Positions 60,747 to 64,000 of a stretch of DNA of 64,000 bases are shown piece after piece. The notes under the pieces are model-generated. The model was given only the letters and a program-made list of their open reading frames with translations. It was not told the origin of the DNA and did no database searches. The stretch spans positions 3,410,001 through 3,474,000 of the forward strand of contig CP079103.1 of the NCBI GenBank assembly GCA_019285755.1, given 5' to 3'. Position 1 is the first letter of the stretch. Each line of letters begins with the position of its first letter. The position numbers and the translations under genes were made by a program. The DNA is from Chitinophaga sp. E66. Lineage in GTDB: Bacteria; Bacteroidota; Bacteroidia; Chitinophagales; Chitinophagaceae.

Positions 60747-61833
60747 TCAGGAAGGTTGCGTGATGCGATAGCCGTCCATCGATTGCCAATATGGTTCCCG
60801 GAAAATGGAATATTCTGTTTTCAGCCTGGATGCATGTTGCCGGAGGACGGCATGCGTAATTTTAGACGCCGCCCGGTAGTCCTTGCAATAGATATAAATA
60901 TCACGGATACCATTGCTGGTGACTCTTCCAGGTGGATATACCCGTCTTCTACCGGCATGTTGTCCATAAGATCGTCTTCCAGCGTATCCATCAACTCCTG
61001 CGTAGCGGCATCAGGCATTCCGTTTTGCCAATGTTCAAATCCGACTTTTATAATGAGCAGCCAGGGATATTCGGGTTTGCCTTCCCACTCCAATACATTG
61101 GTATTGATCAGGGCCATCAATGGGAGGGCCCCGTTTTGCCGTTCAATACGCTAAAGCTATCGATGGCGGCGTCGTAACGCGGGTATTGCGTACCGGATAT
61201 TTGTTCCCGCCGCGCGAGAATATAATCCTTCAGCTTTGAAAGCGGCAACTGTTCTGCGGCCACACCTTTACTACCGGCGACGGTGAGCTCGTCTATTTGA
61301 ACGGCGGCAAACTCTTCTCCCAGGTAACTGTCCATAAACAGGCATACCCCGTTTACAAATTCCTCGTGGCGGTCTGCATGATAGTCGTCATGCGTGATGA
61401 CGATCCGGATTTTTCCGGGATACGCAGGGTCCTCTTCTGGAAAGAAAGCCATGTTTTGATCGGAAAATGTAGTACCGAAGAACTGCATGTTCCCGAAAGC
61501 AGGCCTGCCCGGCTGCAATGCCGTAAACTTCCATCCGGGGATTTGTGGCGCTGCCGCAACCAGCTCCTCCGCAAATACGAACCCTTTTACGCTGCCCTGC
61601 GTCGTGATGATCAGCTCCATCGGGTCGCCGGGATACAAACCCGCCAGGAGACCGGGATAATATGCGGACAGCTTTTCCACCATGGGTGTAAAGAAATGCT
61701 CCTGCGAGAGCTGGCCGGTTGCCGCCATTTGCCGAAAGGAGGCCTGGTGCTGCTGGAACCAGTTCCAGAAATCAACAGGACCAGCTGCGGGAGCCGGCAC
61801 ATTGGGGGAAAATAACTTTTTCCAAAAACTCAT
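60747..61833 (-). CDS. DUF695-like cytoplasmic protein
   Basis: About 362 aa over breaks near 61125 and 60895. Start at 61833 (MSFWKKLFSPNV). First half: FWNWFQQHQASFRQMAATGQ, MELIITTQGSVKGFVFAEEL, GWKFTALQPG and IRIVITHDDYHADRHEEFVN. Second half: LINTNVLEWEGKPEYPWLLI, LEDDLMDNMPVEDGYIHLEE and, after the second break, KDYRAASKITHAVLRQHASR. The C-terminal IYxYxKDYR is usual in DUF695, whose function is unknown. Divergent from cassette 2. Confidence 0.8.
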
Positions 61834-62085
61834 AGTTGGGGTTTTAGGGGATGAAAGTATATGATAGAGGATGAAATATCTCCGACGGCGGTACGGAAGT
61901 AATGACGGCGGGACTGAAAGTACAAACGAGGGGATTTAAGCGTAAATCCGGTGATGTAATTCCAAATTTCGAAAACCTCCAAACCAGTGATACCGTTAGG
62001 TTAGAAAATATGCAAAGCAGAGTCTTTGGGTGTTGGATAAAATCTAAGGTACAATACGGTTAAGATTAGAAACTAACTAAGCGCG
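61834..62085. other. Intergenic region, nothing recognised
   Basis: About 250 nt between the divergent DUF695-like gene and the conserved promoter block of cassette 2. AT-rich, no coding frame, no RNA gene seen and no repeat shared with the region upstream of cassette 1. Confidence 0.5.
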
Positions 62086-62144
62086 TTAACATCTGGCCCC
62101 AAAGTGTCTTCGTATATTCGTCTGTTAACAAAATATGTCCTTTT
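62086..62144 (+). promoter_or_regulatory. Conserved promoter block of array cassette 2
   Basis: Aligns with 10842-10899. The likely -7 box is TATATTCG at 62113-62120, in the same place as TAAATTTA of the other copy, followed by a run ending TTTT directly before ATGGC. Similarity stops a few bases upstream of 62086. Confidence 0.6.
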
Positions 62145-62907
62145 ATGGCTAGATTAAATTCAATTTTCAAATTTACCGGCAAGCTCGGTAATGTCATTGC
62201 CTACCGCCGGGGCGGGAAGCAGTTCCTTCGCACCCGGCCGGAATCGGTACGGCAAACACCCGCTACCCGACGCTCCGCACAATGGTTCGGGGCCGCCAGC
62301 AGAAAGGGCGCCCTCGTCCGCAGCGCTATCATGCCCGATCTCGATATCGTGTGCGATGGCAATTATGTAAACATGCTGAACAAAAGGATCGTGGAAGCGG
62401 GCCGCAATAACCACGCGGGCCTCAAAGGCTATCGTTTCAATCCTTACACGGGGATCGGCGATATCCTGCTGCTTCCGCCTACCTTCACCAAAGACGGCAG
62501 GCTCCGCATCCCGGCACAACGGCCCTACGCGCCGCGCAACGCCGTTCGCGTGGAAGTAAAACTCATCGGCACCAGGATCGATTTCCTCAACCGCCGCGTC
62601 ACCGGCTCCGACGCTGCCGTCCTGGAAATAGACCTCAGGAAACCTTTACAGGCGCGGATCTGACCATCGACGTTCCCGGAACCGGGACGCTACTGGTTAC
62701 CGTCCGGTGAGAACTTTCTTTGATGACGCCGTATCCCAGAACCGGAAGTACACCGCCGCGGAAATCATCGCTGTGGTAGAGGATTATTCGCCGGTTTCCA
62801 TACTAATGAAAGCCCACCAGCACAAACAACTGCCCCAATTGCTGGTAAATTTGCCTTTTGAGGCGGAACGCACCGACATCGAAGGCTTCACCATCCAAAG
62901 GGAATAA
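62145..62907 (+). CDS. Orphan protein of array cassette 2, paralogue of 10900-11696
   Basis: About 254 aa over breaks near 62640 and 62708. N-terminus MARLNSIFKFTGKLGNVIAY, then RTRPESVRQTPATRRSAQWF and GAASRKGALVRSA closely follow the first copy; NYVNMLNKRIVEAGRNNHAG, GYRFNPYTG, AVRVEVKLIGTRIDFLNRRV and TGSDAAVLEI align with HVNQLNKTIFKAGRNNHAAL and so on in copy 1. The C-terminal third has diverged strongly (AAEIIAVVEDYSPV against AADIIAVQEDKPLK) but both end IQRE. No signal peptide, no catalytic motif I recognise; basic and possibly nucleic-acid binding, which is only a guess. Confidence 0.85.
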
Positions 62908-63010
62908 CCCCACGCCATAGGAGCCATATTTTGTTATAACACTTTCATTTTCAAATCTTATTGCCACTTCATTATGTCCGGAAGGCCTCCCTCCGCCAGG
63001 CATTGCCATG
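62908..63010 (+). other. Conserved 3' leader between orphan gene and 11-nt array, copy 2
   Basis: 103 nt matching 11697-11800: CGCCATA follows the stop by 5 nt, a T-rich middle with TTCA.TTTCAA, and the distal CCGGAAGGCC...CTCC...CAGGCATTGCCATG. Conservation here is at least as high as in the C-terminal codons of the genes, which argues for a function in DNA or RNA. Confidence 0.6.
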
Positions 63011-63050
63011 GGTTTTAGGCGCACTTCTTCCCAATTACAGGCTTGTTCCC

Positions 63051-63226
63051 TCCTTCACCTCATCCCCGCACCATCCCCACATCACCTCCGCATCAAGTCC
63101 ACCTGCTCCGTATTCTCTCCGTATCCGCCATTCGACAACCATTCGTAGATCATCCGTAGATTACACTGGACCTTACGTTGACCTTACCTTGACCTTATCT
63201 TGCAGGTCGTACCTATACCGTAACAG
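63051..63226 (+). repeat. Array of about 16 degenerate 11-nt units, copy 2
   Basis: Cut in phase with 63106. Neighbouring units: 63062 and 63073 share ATCCCC.CA.C (9/11); 63084 matches 63073 at 8/11; 63106 and 63117 share CTCCGTAT.C (9/11); 63128 and 63139 share CCATTCG; 63139 and 63150 share CAT.CGTAGA (9/11); 63172 and 63183 differ at one position (CTTAC.TTGAC, 10/11); 63183 and 63194 share CTTA.CTTG. As in copy 1, likeness is local and drifts along the array. One short segment (CACAT.A.CTCC.CATCAA.TCCAC) is shared with array 1 at 11879-11902. The right end is blurred; weak matches may run to about 63310. Confidence 0.75.
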
Positions 63227-63325
63227 GTAGGTTTTAATGCCGTTCCAGCTTTTAACCAGCCTTATATAGACAAGGCCTTTCCACTTACCATTTCCAGGCA
63301 ATCTCTAATTGCTCCATATAAAAAA

Positions 63326-63355
63326 CGGGCGGCATGCTTACGCGTGCCGCCCGTC
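63326..63355 (-). terminator. Terminator of the alcohol dehydrogenase gene
   Basis: ACGGGCGGCA (63326-63335) pairs with TGCCGCCCGT (63346-63355); the A-tract before it becomes TTTTTT on the minus strand. The stop is at 63374. Confidence 0.92.
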
Positions 63356-63373
63356 GTTATTTAGAAAAACCTC

Positions 63374-64000
63374 TTACTGCTTCAGCGAAGCCATATCGAT
63401 CACGAAACGGTATTTCACGTCGCTTTTCAGCAGGCGCTCGTAAGCTTCGTTGATCTGGCGGATATCGATCATCTCGATGTCGGAAACGATGTTATGCTTT
63501 CCACAGAAGTCCAGCATCTCCTGGGTTTCCGCAATCCCTCCGATCATGGAGCCGGCAAAGCTCTTGCGGCCCATAATCACGCTGAAAGCGGCCACGGGGA
63601 GCGGGTGCTCGGGAGCGCCTACCAGCGCCAGGGAACCATCTACCCGCAGGAGGTTGAGATATGCATTGATATCGTGCTGCGCGGATACGCAGTCCAGTAT
63701 GAAATGCAGCTTACCATGGAAGGCGGCCATCTGGCTCTCATCTTTCGACATCACCACTTCATCTGCACCAAGGCGTTTGGCTTCCGCGAATTTGGACTCG
63801 GAAGTGGTGAAGGCCACCACATGTGCGCCCATGGCTTTGGCGATCTTGATGCCCATATGCCCGAGCCCCCTATGCCTACGATACCTACTTTCTTACCGGG
63901 GCCAACATTCCAATGGCGAAGCGGGGAGTAAGTGGTGATACCGGCGCAGAGTAACGGGCTGCCGCGGCAGCGTCCAGGTTATCTGGGATGCGCAGTACGA
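63374..64000 (-). CDS. Zinc-type NAD(P)-dependent alcohol dehydrogenase, 5' part outside window
   Basis: About 209 C-terminal residues. The start of the readable part is [20 protein letters not shown], then [20 protein letters not shown], the nucleotide-binding glycine motif, [31 protein letters not shown] and YRFVIDM near the end. These match the YahK/AdhC-like cinnamyl-alcohol-dehydrogenase group, which reduces aldehydes with NADPH. The Cys in PLLCAG is the usual structural position near the catalytic domain. A break near 63865. Convergent with cassette 2. Confidence 0.92.

Noticed and set aside
61834..62085. A possible RNA gene or array in the region before cassette 2
   Set aside because: No 11-nt period, no stable hairpin followed by a T-run, and no match to the region before cassette 1.
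63051..63226. The array as a coding repeat (peptide repeat)
   Set aside because: An 11-nt period changes frame at every unit, stops occur in all frames, and the two arrays share no peptide.

Overview
The window is chromosomal DNA from a Bacteroidota bacterium, most likely Chitinophagaceae (Chitinophaga or a close relative). The evidence is three SusC/SusD nutrient-uptake loci, two of them with an ECF sigma factor and FecR anti-sigma pair, promoters of the TAnnTTTG type, many Bacteroidota-style lipoprotein signal peptides, and RND efflux pumps fused to TolC. No tRNA, rRNA, insertion sequence or CRISPR array was seen. Nearly every long gene is split between reading frames. Each break I traced is explained by loss of one base from a short homopolymer, so I treat them as sequence errors and give gene coordinates across the breaks.

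Layout. 1-1746: end of a SusC and a whole SusD. 1852-2366: small membrane protein. 2421-10711 (minus): sigma factor, FecR, SusC, SusD and a TlpA-type thioredoxin, one uptake locus. 10842-12041 (plus): a cassette of promoter, orphan protein gene, conserved 3' leader and an array of degenerate 11-nt units. 12053-13736: sulfatase. 13878-18342: an AT-rich orphan, a transglutaminase-like protein and a large secreted orphan. 18422-20061: alpha/beta hydrolase and a small secreted protein. 20198-27444: third SusC/SusD locus with FecR and a divergent sigma factor. 27511-29516: CorC/HlyC-type membrane protein and NudK-like Nudix hydrolase. 29545-33455 (minus): three secreted proteins, the first two paralogous. 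33615-34000: DoxX-like protein. 34435-41420 (plus): planctomycete-type operon (cytochrome c/DUF1549/DUF1553, DUF1501, NHL propeller, membrane cytochrome with LRR). 41489-44056: histidine kinase and LuxR-type regulator. 44201-48511: lipoprotein, hydrolase lipoprotein, TonB-domain protein and its truncated copy, Gfo/Idh/MocA oxidoreductase. 48628-60619 (minus): one long metal-efflux operon with two RND-TolC fusions, two adaptors and two small proteins. 60747-61833: DUF695-like protein. 62086-63226 (plus): second copy of the 11-nt-array cassette. 63374-64000: partial alcohol dehydrogenase.

The most unusual content is the pair of cassettes. Two divergent paralogous genes (10900-11696 and 62145-62907) share their upstream promoter block and about 104 nt after the stop codon. 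Each is followed by 170-230 nt of non-coding DNA built from 11-nt units, in which neighbouring units resemble each other far more than chance would give. No family I know explains this arrangement, and it is the best candidate here for an undescribed system.

The rest fits a polymer-degrading soil or plant-associated lifestyle. SusC/SusD systems with sigma/FecR control take up oligomers. The sulfatase and the DUF1553/DUF1501 operon suggest use of complex substrates. The efflux operon removes heavy metal cations.
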